Shown here: positions 1 through 9,121 of the stretch, piece after piece
Layout: each line of letters opens with the position of its first letter
Numbering within the stretch: position 1 is the stretch's first letter
Source: Candidatus Zixiibacteriota bacterium
GTDB taxonomy: Bacteria; Zixibacteria; MSB-5A5; GN15; FEB-12
DNA: 64,000 bases
Direction: 5' to 3'
Assembly (NCBI GenBank): GCA_024280215.1
Contig: JAJRQO010000036.1
Location: 1 to 64,000, forward strand
Notes under the pieces: model-generated
Database searches by the model: none
The model's input: the letters and a program-made list of their open reading frames with translations, nothing else
What the model was told of the DNA's origin: nothing
Made by a program: the position numbers and the translations under genes

Positions 1-420
1 CTCACCGATGAATCACTTTCGCAATCTATCAATAATGACCATCGCACGATTGGTCGGATAGCCTGGCATATCTGCGAAACAATTACCGAGATGCTTCCTC
101 ATATCGGTCTCAAGTTTGAACTTGTCAAAGCACCCGCTCCAACCTCAGCAAAAGTTATCGCTGAAAAATATGCTGAGCTTTCTAAAGCATTGACTGAACA
201 AGTTGCTGACTGGTCTGATGATAAACTACAGGAAGTTGACGACCTCTATGGAGAGAAATGGAAAAAGGGTGCAACACTTTTGATCCTTATCAAACATGAG
301 GTACATCATCGTGGACAGATGACAGTTCTTATGCGTCAAGCTGGCGTTGTAGTACCATCGATATATGGTCCTGCCAAAGAAGGATGGGTCGCCTACAAAA
401 TGGAACCACCTCTGCTGTAA
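1..420 (+). CDS. DinB-family protein, 5' end outside the window
   Basis: The frame is open from base 1 to the stop at 418-420, so the visible 139 residues are the C-terminal part of a longer protein. The conserved pattern is that of DinB/YfiT-like four-helix metal proteins: R-I-A-W-H near visible residue 23 on one helix, and the H-E-V-H-H-R-G-Q helix around residues 99-106, which would supply two of the three histidines binding a divalent metal. Family members include thiol-dependent S-transferases and damage-inducible proteins of unknown substrate. Nothing here fixes the reaction. An ATG at base 91 is internal to the domain and is not the start. Confidence 0.8.
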   Translation, partial: LTDESLSQSINNDHRTIGRIAWHICETITEMLPHIGLKFELVKAPAPTSAKVIAEKYAELSKALTEQVADWSDDKLQEVDDLYGEKWKKGATLLILIKHEVHHRGQMTVLMRQAGVVVPSIYGPAKEGWVAYKMEPPLL

Positions 421-931
421 ATATTATTCATCAAAAATTTAATTGTAGATACCGTCTTTCTTAAACCAGACCTTTTTTTATTTGGCAGCACCAGTCGTAC
501 CGACAATGACATTGCCTTGTCTCAAGCGGAACAGGCAAGCCTGTTCCCTACAAATCTACTTCTCCAAACTTTACTACTCCTCCCCGTGATTAATACGGGG
601 TCCCGATACAATTCCACCTTTCAAAATGGGTTCGTTCCCCATATAAAAAGTTTTTAAAAGCACCTTTTATACGTCTTTTTTCTCTCTAATCAATTTAACA
701 ACAGAAAGATACAGCGAAATGGCTTTGCTCTAAAAAATGGCTTAAAGCCATTTTTGCTCATATTTTTTGTAGTCTTTTTGTTTGTACAATTTCTCATGTT
801 CATCATATAAAAAGCGATGTTGAGAATGTAGTGTGATTGTGTAGGGAATGTGTAATGCATGTCATAATACAAACTGTAATGCATCTTATGATACTATACA
901 ACGAGGGCGGCTGCCACCCACTTAAACATTT

Positions 932-999
932 CTTGTCGAAACCACGGGGATTTCGACCTACAAGCTCTTCTTTTTAATATAAAGCATCTACTTCAGATA
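932..999 (+). repeat. 68-bp direct repeat, copy 1
   Basis: This matches 1131-1198 at 64 of 68 positions. It contains a hairpin with GTCGAAA/TTTCGAC arms and is followed about 10 bases later by the palindrome CAGGCATGCCTG (1009-1020). Confidence 0.85.
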
Positions 1000-1130
1000 A
1001 AAAAAGGTCAGGCATGCCTGACCTCTACATAAAATTTGTCAGGTCTCGGGAAGACCTGCCTACAATTCTGTTACGAATAATATAATAGCAGAACCGTTAA
1101 TGGGTTCTGCCATACAATCAATAATATCTA

Positions 1131-1198
1131 CTTGTCGAAACCACAGGGGTTTCGACCTACAAACTCTTCTTTTTAATACAAAGCATCTACTTCAGATA
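1131..1198 (+). repeat. 68-bp direct repeat, copy 2
   Basis: This is the second copy of 932-999, about 199 bases downstream. It is again followed by CAGGCATGCCTG (1210-1221), so the tandem unit is roughly 200 bp and includes both hairpin types. Confidence 0.85.
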
Positions 1199-1326
1199 TA
1201 ATAAAGGAACAGGCATGCCTGTTCCCTACACAACTTTGTCGAGTTCTGCATTCGCAAAAGTGAACAGATAGAACCCGAATTACAATTAATCAGACAGGGC
1301 AATGCCCTGTCGATACAATAATAAAA

Positions 1327-4300
1327 TTACAATACTGCGGAACCGCAGACTGGGGCGGGACCTGTCGGAATACCAAACATATAATCAACCAATGCGACTA
1401 AATCGGCAATATCAATTGAGCCCGACCCATCAATGTCTATTGATGCCAGTACAGCTGGAGGAGGTCCGTCGCTAAACATAAAGGCAACCATAAAGACTAA
1501 ATCACCAATATCAATTGAACCGTTTCCATCAGCATCACCACAAATATAGCTCATGATAATTTCAAAACTATAAAACTGTTCATCATTCGAACCTAAATTA
1601 TCTGTTGCCACAGCAGTAAATGTAAATATTCCAACAGATGGGATACCAGAGATTAACCCATCGGCTGACAAAACTAACCCAGTCGATAACAGGTCATTAT
1701 TTTTATCTGCCCAGACTGTAAGCCCTGTACCTCCTGTTGATATCAATTGTTGCGTGTAGTCAATATCGGAATCACCATCTGGAAGCGACAGAGTTGTTAT
1801 GACAACAGAGTCATTTATATTGATAGTCAAAAGTCGTTCATCAATTGCTCCGAGAGCATCCGTTATTTGTAAGGTAAAGTTGTATGTTCCAGCAGCTGTT
1901 GGTGAACCATTGAGTAAACCTGTTGCCGACAACGATAACCCCGAACCTATTAAGTCTGAGTTTTTGTCAATAAAAGTTATTACTCCTGTTCCACCAGAAC
2001 GAAGTAATTGATTTGAAAATGCGATACCCACAGTCCAATCAGCAAGAGTTGTCGTCACTACTTTTAAGGAATCATTAATAATAATCGACATAGCCTGTTC
2101 TTTTGTAGAACCTAAAGAGTCTGTTACCAAACAAATAAAGTTATAGGTTCCGCCAAGAGGAAGACCAGACACTAAGCCAGTTGTAGAAAGAGTTAAATTC
2201 GATGGTAGTAAATCATTATTTTTATCGGTGAAAGTCAAACTACCAGTTCCACCAGTAGCTGTTATCTGTTCCGAGAATAAAATACCTGCTGTCCAAGGCG
2301 GAAATGATGGTGGTGTTATAATGATAGTTTGTGAAACGGTAAGTGATAATAGCTGTTCAGCAAAAGCTCCCAGAGAATCAGTAACAACTACGGTAAACGA
2401 AATTGTTTGTGGAGTCGCAGATGTTCCTGATAATTGTCCCGAAGTTGAAAGAGTAAATCCTGTTGACGCTAAGTCATTATTCTTATCAGTAAACAATAAA
2501 CTACCTGTACCACCTGAAGCGTTTATCTGTTGTGCGTAAACGACACTTACATTTGCATCTGGTAAAGTCGTTGTTGAAATAATTACTGCTTGGTTAATTA
2601 TAAACGATACTACCGTTTCAGAACTTGCTCCTAATGAATCAGTCACTAACAAAGTAAAGCTATGATTGCCAGTTACTGGTGTGCCACTTAGCAGTCCAGA
2701 CGATGAAACCGAAAGTCCTGTTGCCGGGAGGTTATTATTTTTATCGGTATACACCAAACTACCTGTACCACCCGATGCACCAAACTGATGCGATAGTGCT
2801 AACCCGTCTGTCCAATCATCAATTGTTGTTTGAGTGATTGAGATTGTAGGATTGATAATGAACGAAACCAGAACCTCTGATGTTGCACCTAATGAATCGG
2901 TCACTAACAATGTAAAGCTATGATTGCCCGCTGTCGGAGTACCACTTAACAGTCCAGACGATGAAACCGAAAGTCCTGTTGCTGGGAGGTCGTTATTTTT
3001 ATCTGAGTACACTACACTTCCTGTACCACCCGATGCACCAAATTGGTGCGATAGAGCGATTCCTTCTGTCCATTCATCTACTGTTGTTTGAGTGATTGAG
3101 ATTGTAGGATTGATAGTGAATGAAACCAGAACCTCTGATGTTGCACCTAATGAATCGGTCACTAACAATGTAAAGCTATGATTGCCAGTTACTGGTGTGC
3201 CACTTAGCAGTCCAGTCGATGAAATCGAAAGTCCTGTTGCCGGGAGGTTATTATTTTTATCGGTATACACCAAACTACCTGTACCACCCGATGCACCAAA
3301 CTGATGCGATAGTGCTAACCCGTCTGTCCAATCATCAACTATTGTTTGAGTGATTGAGATTGTTGGGTTGATAGTGAATGATAATATTTTTTCATCAGAA
3401 CTAAGATCATCTGTCACCATGGCGGTAAATAAAATGGCTTGTCCGCTTGCAACAGTTCCACTTAATAAACCTGTGCTTGAAAGAGTGAGCCCAGTTGTTG
3501 TTAGGTCACTATTTTTATCAGACCAATTTAATATTCCAGTACCGTTGGTTGAGGTCAATTGCTGGGAATAAGGAAGGTTTGCTGTCCAGTTTGGCAGAGA
3601 AGTTGTTGTAATCGTAACAGTAGATGCGACGATACATTCTGAACCGCTGATACTGAGATTATCAATATTCCATCCGCAGAATGTCCATCCACCGTCAGTT
3701 GTACCCATGGTAAACCGAATATAAACGGTAGACTGTAAAGCTGCTATGCTTGAAATATCTACATCAATATTAGTCCATGCATTATCGGCAACTTCAACAT
3801 CATTTTCCCAGACAGTAGTCCAGTTAGTATTGTCAGTTGAGACTCTGATATAGGCATGGTCATAGGCAGGTTGTTCAACACCCAGCCAACGGTCAAAGTT
3901 CAAAATTGCCGTAGAAATAGTTGAACAGTCAATAGCAGGAGAAGTAACATGATATTCAGGAAGATTATCGGTATAGTCACCATTGAGGTTGTAGCCCATC
4001 ACGCTTGAGCCAACTGTTCCAGTTGTTGGGTCAGGGTTCCCGTAAGCACCACCTCCTCCGCTTGGAACACCTCTTGCCCAGGCACCACCAGAGATAGACC
4101 AGCCAAGATTTGTTTCAAAGTCATCGGTGAAAACTGTGAGGTTTCCAGTTGCCGGAACTGCTCTAAATGGGTTCGCAGGTGACCCATCAAAGACGGTCAC
4201 AGCAGGGTCTACTAAATCAACAGAAAAATAATATTCAACAATGTCACCACAAGGTCTCCCTTGAATAGTAGCAGTATAGTTTCCAAGAGTTAATTCGGTC

Positions 4301-6138
4301 ATAGGTGATGCTTGGTATGCTCCACCATTGATAGAGATATAAATTTGACCTGAGTTTGCAACTGGGACACCACCAAGTAGTCCAGTTACAACAACATCAA
4401 AAGTAGTATCGGTAAGTGGTGTAAGAGTGTTTGGGGTTCCATTTGGATATGAAAAAACAAGTGACGGAAGTGGTGTAGCAACACCAACTGCTGTCCATGC
4501 CTGAGCGACTTCAAACTCCCAGTTACCTGATGGATCTAAATCATGGGCGGCGGTAATCGTACCTGCGGCAGCCTCGGAATAATTTGTATTGGCACTCCAG
4601 TAAACGGTGTTCGCCCGAAAAGCAATCATCATAGCTGTGTCCACACCAAGTCCGTTTACAGTGATACCAGTATGCAGACCACCATCAGATAAGAGTGAAA
4701 ACCATTTGTTCCCAACGCCACTATTGGTATGCACTCCACACCAATCATTCGGATCGGATGGGGTACATCCGACAACATCAACCCAGTATGGGTCAGAGGT
4801 GCCGTAGTAATCAGGGTCACCTTTACTATGAGGGTCTAACATATCACGAAATCCTGTACCGCCTATGATACCATTTTCTCCCATGAACCAATCAGGTGTA
4901 TCAAGAGTGTCGTGAGCAAATTCAAAGGCAGCACCTATCATATCAGAAAATGATTCGTTTAAGGCACCTGATTCGAGTTGATAAACAAGTCCTGAAGTAG
5001 AACCTGTAATAGCGTGTCCCCATTCGTGGGCGATAACATCGGGACAACCCGCAAGCGAACGCCATCCTGTCCCCCATGACCAGACAACAATTTGGGAACC
5101 ATTCCAATAGGCATTGTTATCACCTTCGGCAGAATAGTTGACTGACGTGTTCATAGATGAACCGTTATCATCATAACTGTTGCGACCAAATTCTCTTAGA
5201 ACCCAATCATAAAAAAGTGCTGAATACATATGTCCGTCAACTGCTGGAGCATAAGTAGTTCCGCCCCATGCATTATCAGCGTCAGTAGCGACTGAACCTG
5301 GGAGTGATGAAGTGGCAAGATAGGTACGAATAATCGCACCAGATGTCATCTGTCCGTTGTGTCCATGAATATTATTATTGGCACGACGGGTATAGTCAAT
5401 CATTTCAAAATCAGTACCGTTATCCCATGTATCGACATGGTTATAGGCGTTACCCATTACACCAGTACCTGATCCGATTGCTTCGGCGTTCATGATTCTG
5501 TTCGCTTTAAAAATTATGTCACCAGTATTGGCGTCGATAAAATATTCCCATCTACCCATTGGGACATCTGAGATAATAAAGAAATGCCATGCGAGGTAGG
5601 TTTCTTTTTTCCACGGGAAAATTGTCAGCTTGGCATCAGTTGGGACACCCTCACCAAAATCAATTCGTAAATCATCTTCAGCACGAGTAATAGCATCGAC
5701 TGGTAGCACTTGAGGAATTACACTCATCTCTTTAATCGGCATGTAGTTTCCATTGACCGCAGTCATGGTTCCATCATTTTTAAAATGAGCTAAAATTTCA
5801 GAACCGATAACATCGAGACCATTGTATTGTTGTTGTAATTTCAGATGAGTCATACCAATATCATCAACTTCAATTTTTCGAAGTTGGAGTTCATCAGTTG
5901 GAGAACTGATCTGATACAAATCTTTATTTAATTTGAAATAGTCATGTACAGCGTTCAACTCAGTACCTTTGACAACTTTATCACGCAAGTCACCAGAGAC
6001 AAAAGTTGGAATTCCATTGTCGTCAGTTTGGAAGAGTTTGATTTCTTTTTCAAATTTAGAGATTTGTTTATTGTTTAAGGCGGCAAATGATGATGTAACT
6101 ATACAGAGAGAAACTATAAGATATAAAACCCGATTCAT
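1327..6138 (-). CDS. Secreted M4 (thermolysin-like) metalloprotease with eight Ig-like repeats and a C-terminal dockerin
   Basis: The 1603-residue secreted zinc endopeptidase is modular. Residues 1-19 are a signal peptide and about 50-215 a fungalysin/thermolysin propeptide. The M4 catalytic domain (about 225-555) has H-E-W-G-H at 371-375, the third zinc ligand E395 in N-E-S-F-S-D, and the catalytic H470 in H-T-N-S-G. About 675-835 is a MAM/jelly-roll-like region. Eight He_PIG-type Ig repeats of about 86 residues follow (about 840-1540), each with D-K-N-x-D/N-L and a G-L-L-S-G-like motif. The last 60 residues are a dockerin-like Ca-binding doublet. There is no T9SS sorting domain. An SD-like GGAGG precedes the ATG. 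Repeats 2-4 are nearly identical, which points to recent internal duplication. Confidence 0.93.
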   Translation of the reverse strand: MNRVLYLIVSLCIVTSSFAALNNKQISKFEKEIKLFQTDDNGIPTFVSGDLRDKVVKGTELNAVHDYFKLNKDLYQISSPTDELQLRKIEVDDIGMTHLKLQQQYNGLDVIGSEILAHFKNDGTMTAVNGNYMPIKEMSVIPQVLPVDAITRAEDDLRIDFGEGVPTDAKLTIFPWKKETYLAWHFFIISDVPMGRWEYFIDANTGDIIFKANRIMNAEAIGSGTGVMGNAYNHVDTWDNGTDFEMIDYTRRANNNIHGHNGQMTSGAIIRTYLATSSLPGSVATDADNAWGGTTYAPAVDGHMYSALFYDWVLREFGRNSYDDNGSSMNTSVNYSAEGDNNAYWNGSQIVVWSWGTGWRSLAGCPDVIAHEWGHAITGSTSGLVYQLESGALNESFSDMIGAAFEFAHDTLDTPDWFMGENGIIGGTGFRDMLDPHSKGDPDYYGTSDPYWVDVVGCTPSDPNDWCGVHTNSGVGNKWFSLLSDGGLHTGITVNGLGVDTAMMIAFRANTVYWSANTNYSEAAAGTITAAHDLDPSGNWEFEVAQAWTAVGVATPLPSLVFSYPNGTPNTLTPLTDTTFDVVVTGLLGGVPVANSGQIYISINGGAYQASPMTELTLGNYTATIQGRPCGDIVEYYFSVDLVDPAVTVFDGSPANPFRAVPATGNLTVFTDDFETNLGWSISGGAWARGVPSGGGGAYGNPDPTTGTVGSSVMGYNLNGDYTDNLPEYHVTSPAIDCSTISTAILNFDRWLGVEQPAYDHAYIRVSTDNTNWTTVWENDVEVADNAWTNIDVDISSIAALQSTVYIRFTMGTTDGGWTFCGWNIDNLSISGSECIVASTVTITTTSLPNWTANLPYSQQLTSTNGTGILNWSDKNSDLTTTGLTLSSTGLLSGTVASGQAILFTAMVTDDLSSDEKILSFTINPTISITQTIVDDWTDGLALSHQFGASGGTGSLVYTDKNNNLPATGLSISSTGLLSGTPVTGNHSFTLLVTDSLGATSEVLVSFTINPTISITQTTVDEWTEGIALSHQFGASGGTGSVVYSDKNNDLPATGLSVSSSGLLSGTPTAGNHSFTLLVTDSLGATSEVLVSFIINPTISITQTTIDDWTDGLALSHQFGASGGTGSLVYTDKNNNLPATGLSVSSSGLLSGTPVTGNHSFTLLVTDSLGASSETVVSFIINQAVIISTTTLPDANVSVVYAQQINASGGTGSLLFTDKNNDLASTGFTLSTSGQLSGTSATPQTISFTVVVTDSLGAFAEQLLSLTVSQTIIITPPSFPPWTAGILFSEQITATGGTGSLTFTDKNNDLLPSNLTLSTTGLVSGLPLGGTYNFICLVTDSLGSTKEQAMSIIINDSLKVVTTTLADWTVGIAFSNQLLRSGGTGVITFIDKNSDLIGSGLSLSATGLLNGSPTAAGTYNFTLQITDALGAIDERLLTININDSVVITTLSLPDGDSDIDYTQQLISTGGTGLTVWADKNNDLLSTGLVLSADGLISGIPSVGIFTFTAVATDNLGSNDEQFYSFEIIMSYICGDADGNGSIDIGDLVFMVAFMFSDGPPPAVLASIDIDGSGSIDIADLVALVDYMFGIPTGPAPVCGSAVL
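2590..3360 (-). repeat. Near-identical tandem 258-bp units inside the M4 protease gene
   Basis: Ig-like repeats 2, 3 and 4 of the protease are almost identical at the DNA level with an exact 258-bp period. For example, the same 20-base tract recurs at 2881 and 3139. The outer repeats of the same protein are far more divergent. The array could expand or contract by recombination, and short-read assembly could miscount it. Confidence 0.8.
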
Positions 6139-6228
6139 GGAGCCTCCGTGAGGTCTATTTAGAGTATATTTTTCGTAGTAAATTGATAAGTACTATTAAC
6201 TTATCAAAGATACATGAAAAAGATAATA

Positions 6229-6234
6229 TGTCAA
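6229..6234 (-). promoter_or_regulatory. Possible -35 element upstream of the M4 protease
   Basis: On the minus strand TTGACA (6234-6229) is followed after 16 bases by TATCTT, a four-of-six -10 match. That would give a leader of about 65 bases before the ATG at 6138. The -10 is weak. Confidence 0.35.
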
Positions 6235-6301
6235 CATCCAAATCGGCTTCAAAAGCTATCTTGTTGTCTTATAATAAGGTACAAATAAATAGTTATAAAA
6301 G

Positions 6302-6335
6302 GACAGCCGATATTATTTTTCATATATCGACTGTC
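6302..6335 (-). terminator. Hairpin downstream of the M1 aminopeptidase
   Basis: Arms GACAGTCGATAT / ATATCGGCTGTC read on the minus strand pair with one G-U wobble and are followed by a short T-rich run. The hairpin lies just after the stop codon of the aminopeptidase gene and before the M4 protease gene, so it probably ends the upstream transcript. Confidence 0.5.
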
Positions 6336-6358
6336 ATGTGTAAGTTCGTTACTATTTT

Positions 6359-8974
6359 TTATTGAGAAGCGACAAAATCGTGAAGGAATTTTTCTACGTT
6401 TGCTTTTTCTCTATCACGCAAAGTGATACAATCTTTGGTTTGTTCAGCAGTTTTTGCCAATCGTACTGTTGTTCCCTCTACTTGATTTTCTTTTTTTCCA
6501 AAAAACAGTTTTGCTATTTCAATTCGCTCAGCGGAACATCCACCAGCAAACATCGGCAGATAGGAATGGTATTGAACAGGGACAATACTACAAACAACAG
6601 TATAATTATCAACTATCCAATCAAAAACATAATCTGCCCGTTCTGATGAAACTTCAGCAATAGAACCCGGGATAGAATAAAATTCTTGAGGACGGAGTGG
6701 TCCATTCAAGGCGTATTGTAAGGCAGTATCCTGAATGTTTTCATCTTCAAAAGAGCCTAATGCACCTAAATATCGTTGACGCATTGCTGGGGTGGTGGCA
6801 TTTTCGAATCTTGATTTACATTCATTAAAGAGTTCCATATCACCTCGTATACATGCCAAGGCAACCGAGATAGAAATAATTGATGGGTCAACAGAATCGG
6901 GGTCATCCATAAAATTTTTAAATTGTTTCTCAGCAAATGAAAGAGCCTCAGCATTTCTCCCATGGTCAGCAAGCCAATAGATTAAGCTTGGACGAAGCAT
7001 CTGCACTCTTTCTGATTCACCAACGATAGAAGTAAAGCCAACTTTGTCCATTGTTGATTGTAATGTTTTATTGACAAAAACGGCAAAATCAGGTCTTAGT
7101 TCATCGGTTAAAAATGAGTTGACAACTTTACCGAGGTTCCGAAGAACAGTAGACATAACCTGCATATTGGGGTCGTTTTTAAAATGTGAAATAATTTGTA
7201 AATAATCACCACCATTGACTTGTCCTGCATCAAGAAGAGCAACAAGGTTTAAGAGAAAACCGATTCGTTCTCTTGGCGTCATCAGTTCCTGAGCATTTGT
7301 AGCAAGTTGTACTAAATTTTCTGGTGATGTTGTCCATCTGAAGTAACCATCGGAATTAACATTTGGCATCACCCATGCAATCTTGCCATCTGATGGAAAA
7401 CTGATTGTCTGACTTTCTTTTGTAAGTAAAATAGTTTTTGTTTTCACCGACGAGCCGGAAGAATATTTTATTGAAAGAGGAATTTGCCATTGAAAAGAGT
7501 TATCGTAGTTAGAATTGTAATTCCCGAATCGTTTTTGTGTAATTTTAAATTCGTTATCTGTGAGTTGTTCGATTATAACCAATGGTAACCCAGGTTGATT
7601 GATAAATGTTTCCATCGCTTTGGGTAAATCAAAATCGGATGCATTTTTTAAGGCGTGCCATAGATCATCAGCGGTAGCATTGCCCCATGCATTCTGATCA
7701 ATATATTTTAGAATCCCCGCACGAAATTTTTCCTCACCAATTTTTTTCTCAAACATATTGAGAACTGCTTCCCCCTTGTTATACACAACACCGATATTAC
7801 CTAAAAGGTCAGCCATAGAAACTATTGGTTGACGAATAGCAACTGCTGTTTGACGAGCATCTCCGACCATAGCACCATTGGCAGATGTTGCCCTGCTAAC
7901 TTCAAGCTCAAACTCAGGGAAAACTTGGTTGGTGATTTTATTACCCATCCAGTTTGCAAAAGATTCATTGAGCCATAAATCATCCCACCACACCATCGTC
8001 ACCAAATCGCCAAACCACATGTGGGCGAGTTCATGAGCGGTCACAGCAGCTTGTCTTAACTTTTGGCGAGAGGTAGCATGTTCATTATCGACAAGTAAAA
8101 TCCCAGCAGAATAGGTAATCGCTCCGACATTTTCCATAGCACCTGGCCAGAATTCTGGTACTGCTATGAGGTCAAGTTTTTCATACGGATAAGGTCGGTC
8201 AAAGTATTTTTCGAGGGCTTTTAAAATTGGTGGAGTTGTTTCAAGTGCCATTTGAGAGAGATGCAACATCCCCTTTGGTGTTACCACCCGAGTAGGAATA
8301 GGCATATCTGGCATGTCGACAAACTCGAAGGGACCAACGGCAACAGCGATGAGATAGGATGGCATCGGTTTACTTTTTTTAAAGCGATAGGTTGTCCATC
8401 CATCTATTGTTTCCTGTGATTCAATAGGAGTATTGGTCACCGCAAAATCTTGTTCGGGAACAGTCATAGTCAGTTGATATGGAATTTTAAAAATCGGTTC
8501 ATCAAAACAGGGGAACGCTTCACGAGCTTCATCAGCTTCAAGTTGCGAGAAAACATACGACTCTCCCTCGGTTTCCATACGATAGACAGCGTTTGCCTGT
8601 GTGTCAAAATTATTAACAAACTCAATCTCAAGGAGATATTCGCCTAATTCTAACATGGTCGTTGGAATAACTTTTACTCTGTTCTCTTCGACTTGTTCAT
8701 ACGTACAACTTATATTTTTCTTTTTAGATGTGAGAATCAGATTTACAATTTCAATCGTTTCAGAATGGAAGAAAAATGATTCGGACTCTTTGACAACTTT
8801 TAATTTGATTGAGGTATCACCGCTATAGTCGGCGTCATCGGGATTAAGATGTAAGTTGATGCTTTGTTCTAAGGGAATAACATCTTGGGCAAGACGATAC
8901 GGCTCCGCTTGAGTTGTGATGTGAAAAAGAGAAACGACTAAACAGAAGGTTATGTAGATTAGTATTTTTTTCAA
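6359..8974 (-). CDS. Secreted M1-family aminopeptidase
   Basis: The 871-residue zinc aminopeptidase removes N-terminal residues from peptides. It has a signal peptide (about residues 1-24) and the M1 N-terminal beta domain (about 30-215). The substrate-binding G-A-M-E-N motif is at 278-282, and H-E-L-A-H at 314-318 with E337 in N-E-S-F-A-N forms the zinc site. An ERAP1_C-like helical domain fills the C-terminal part. The start is TTG, preceded at a good distance by AGGAG. An export signal and no sorting domain suggest a periplasmic enzyme. It lies next to the secreted M4 endoprotease, and together they could digest protein to amino acids; that pairing is inferred from position only. Confidence 0.92.
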   Translation of the reverse strand: MKKILIYITFCLVVSLFHITTQAEPYRLAQDVIPLEQSINLHLNPDDADYSGDTSIKLKVVKESESFFFHSETIEIVNLILTSKKKNISCTYEQVEENRVKVIPTTMLELGEYLLEIEFVNNFDTQANAVYRMETEGESYVFSQLEADEAREAFPCFDEPIFKIPYQLTMTVPEQDFAVTNTPIESQETIDGWTTYRFKKSKPMPSYLIAVAVGPFEFVDMPDMPIPTRVVTPKGMLHLSQMALETTPPILKALEKYFDRPYPYEKLDLIAVPEFWPGAMENVGAITYSAGILLVDNEHATSRQKLRQAAVTAHELAHMWFGDLVTMVWWDDLWLNESFANWMGNKITNQVFPEFELEVSRATSANGAMVGDARQTAVAIRQPIVSMADLLGNIGVVYNKGEAVLNMFEKKIGEEKFRAGILKYIDQNAWGNATADDLWHALKNASDFDLPKAMETFINQPGLPLVIIEQLTDNEFKITQKRFGNYNSNYDNSFQWQIPLSIKYSSGSSVKTKTILLTKESQTISFPSDGKIAWVMPNVNSDGYFRWTTSPENLVQLATNAQELMTPRERIGFLLNLVALLDAGQVNGGDYLQIISHFKNDPNMQVMSTVLRNLGKVVNSFLTDELRPDFAVFVNKTLQSTMDKVGFTSIVGESERVQMLRPSLIYWLADHGRNAEALSFAEKQFKNFMDDPDSVDPSIISISVALACIRGDMELFNECKSRFENATTPAMRQRYLGALGSFEDENIQDTALQYALNGPLRPQEFYSIPGSIAEVSSERADYVFDWIVDNYTVVCSIVPVQYHSYLPMFAGGCSAERIEIAKLFFGKKENQVEGTTVRLAKTAEQTKDCITLRDREKANVEKFLHDFVASQ

Positions 8975-9121
8975 AATGACGACTCCTATGTCAATCTAAT
9001 ATTTTCAATAAAATAATATACGACTATAAGGGTCATCTTGTTACAAATTTCTTCTATCTATACGATGTTTTATTTAGTATGAATTTCCACTCTTCAGAGG
9101 TATGTATTACATCAACTGTTC

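Larger units (their letters stand above)
421..1326. repeat. Gene-free stretch carrying an array of short palindromes
   Basis: No credible gene lies in these 906 bases. At least eight short hairpins do, at about 528-547, 935-957, 1009-1020, 1040-1058, 1089-1109, 1134-1156, 1208-1225 and 1293-1311. Their stems differ in sequence, but most are followed within a few bases by C-T-A-C-A or A-T-A-C-A and several are preceded by T-T-G-T. They resemble a REP/BIME-type family of mobile palindromes. Related hairpins recur at 56089-56115 and, less closely, elsewhere in the window. Confidence 0.7.

Noticed and set aside
690-884. Small open frame in the repeat region
   Set aside because: No ribosome site, low-complexity product, and it lies among palindromes.
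932-1225. CRISPR-like array
   Set aside because: Only two long copies are seen, with palindromes in the spacers and no regular spacing. No cas genes are present.
1799-3571. Antisense open frames opposite the Ig-like repeats of the M4 protease
   Set aside because: They recur with the repeat period and exist only because the coding repeats lack stops in that frame. The coding strand has clear domains.
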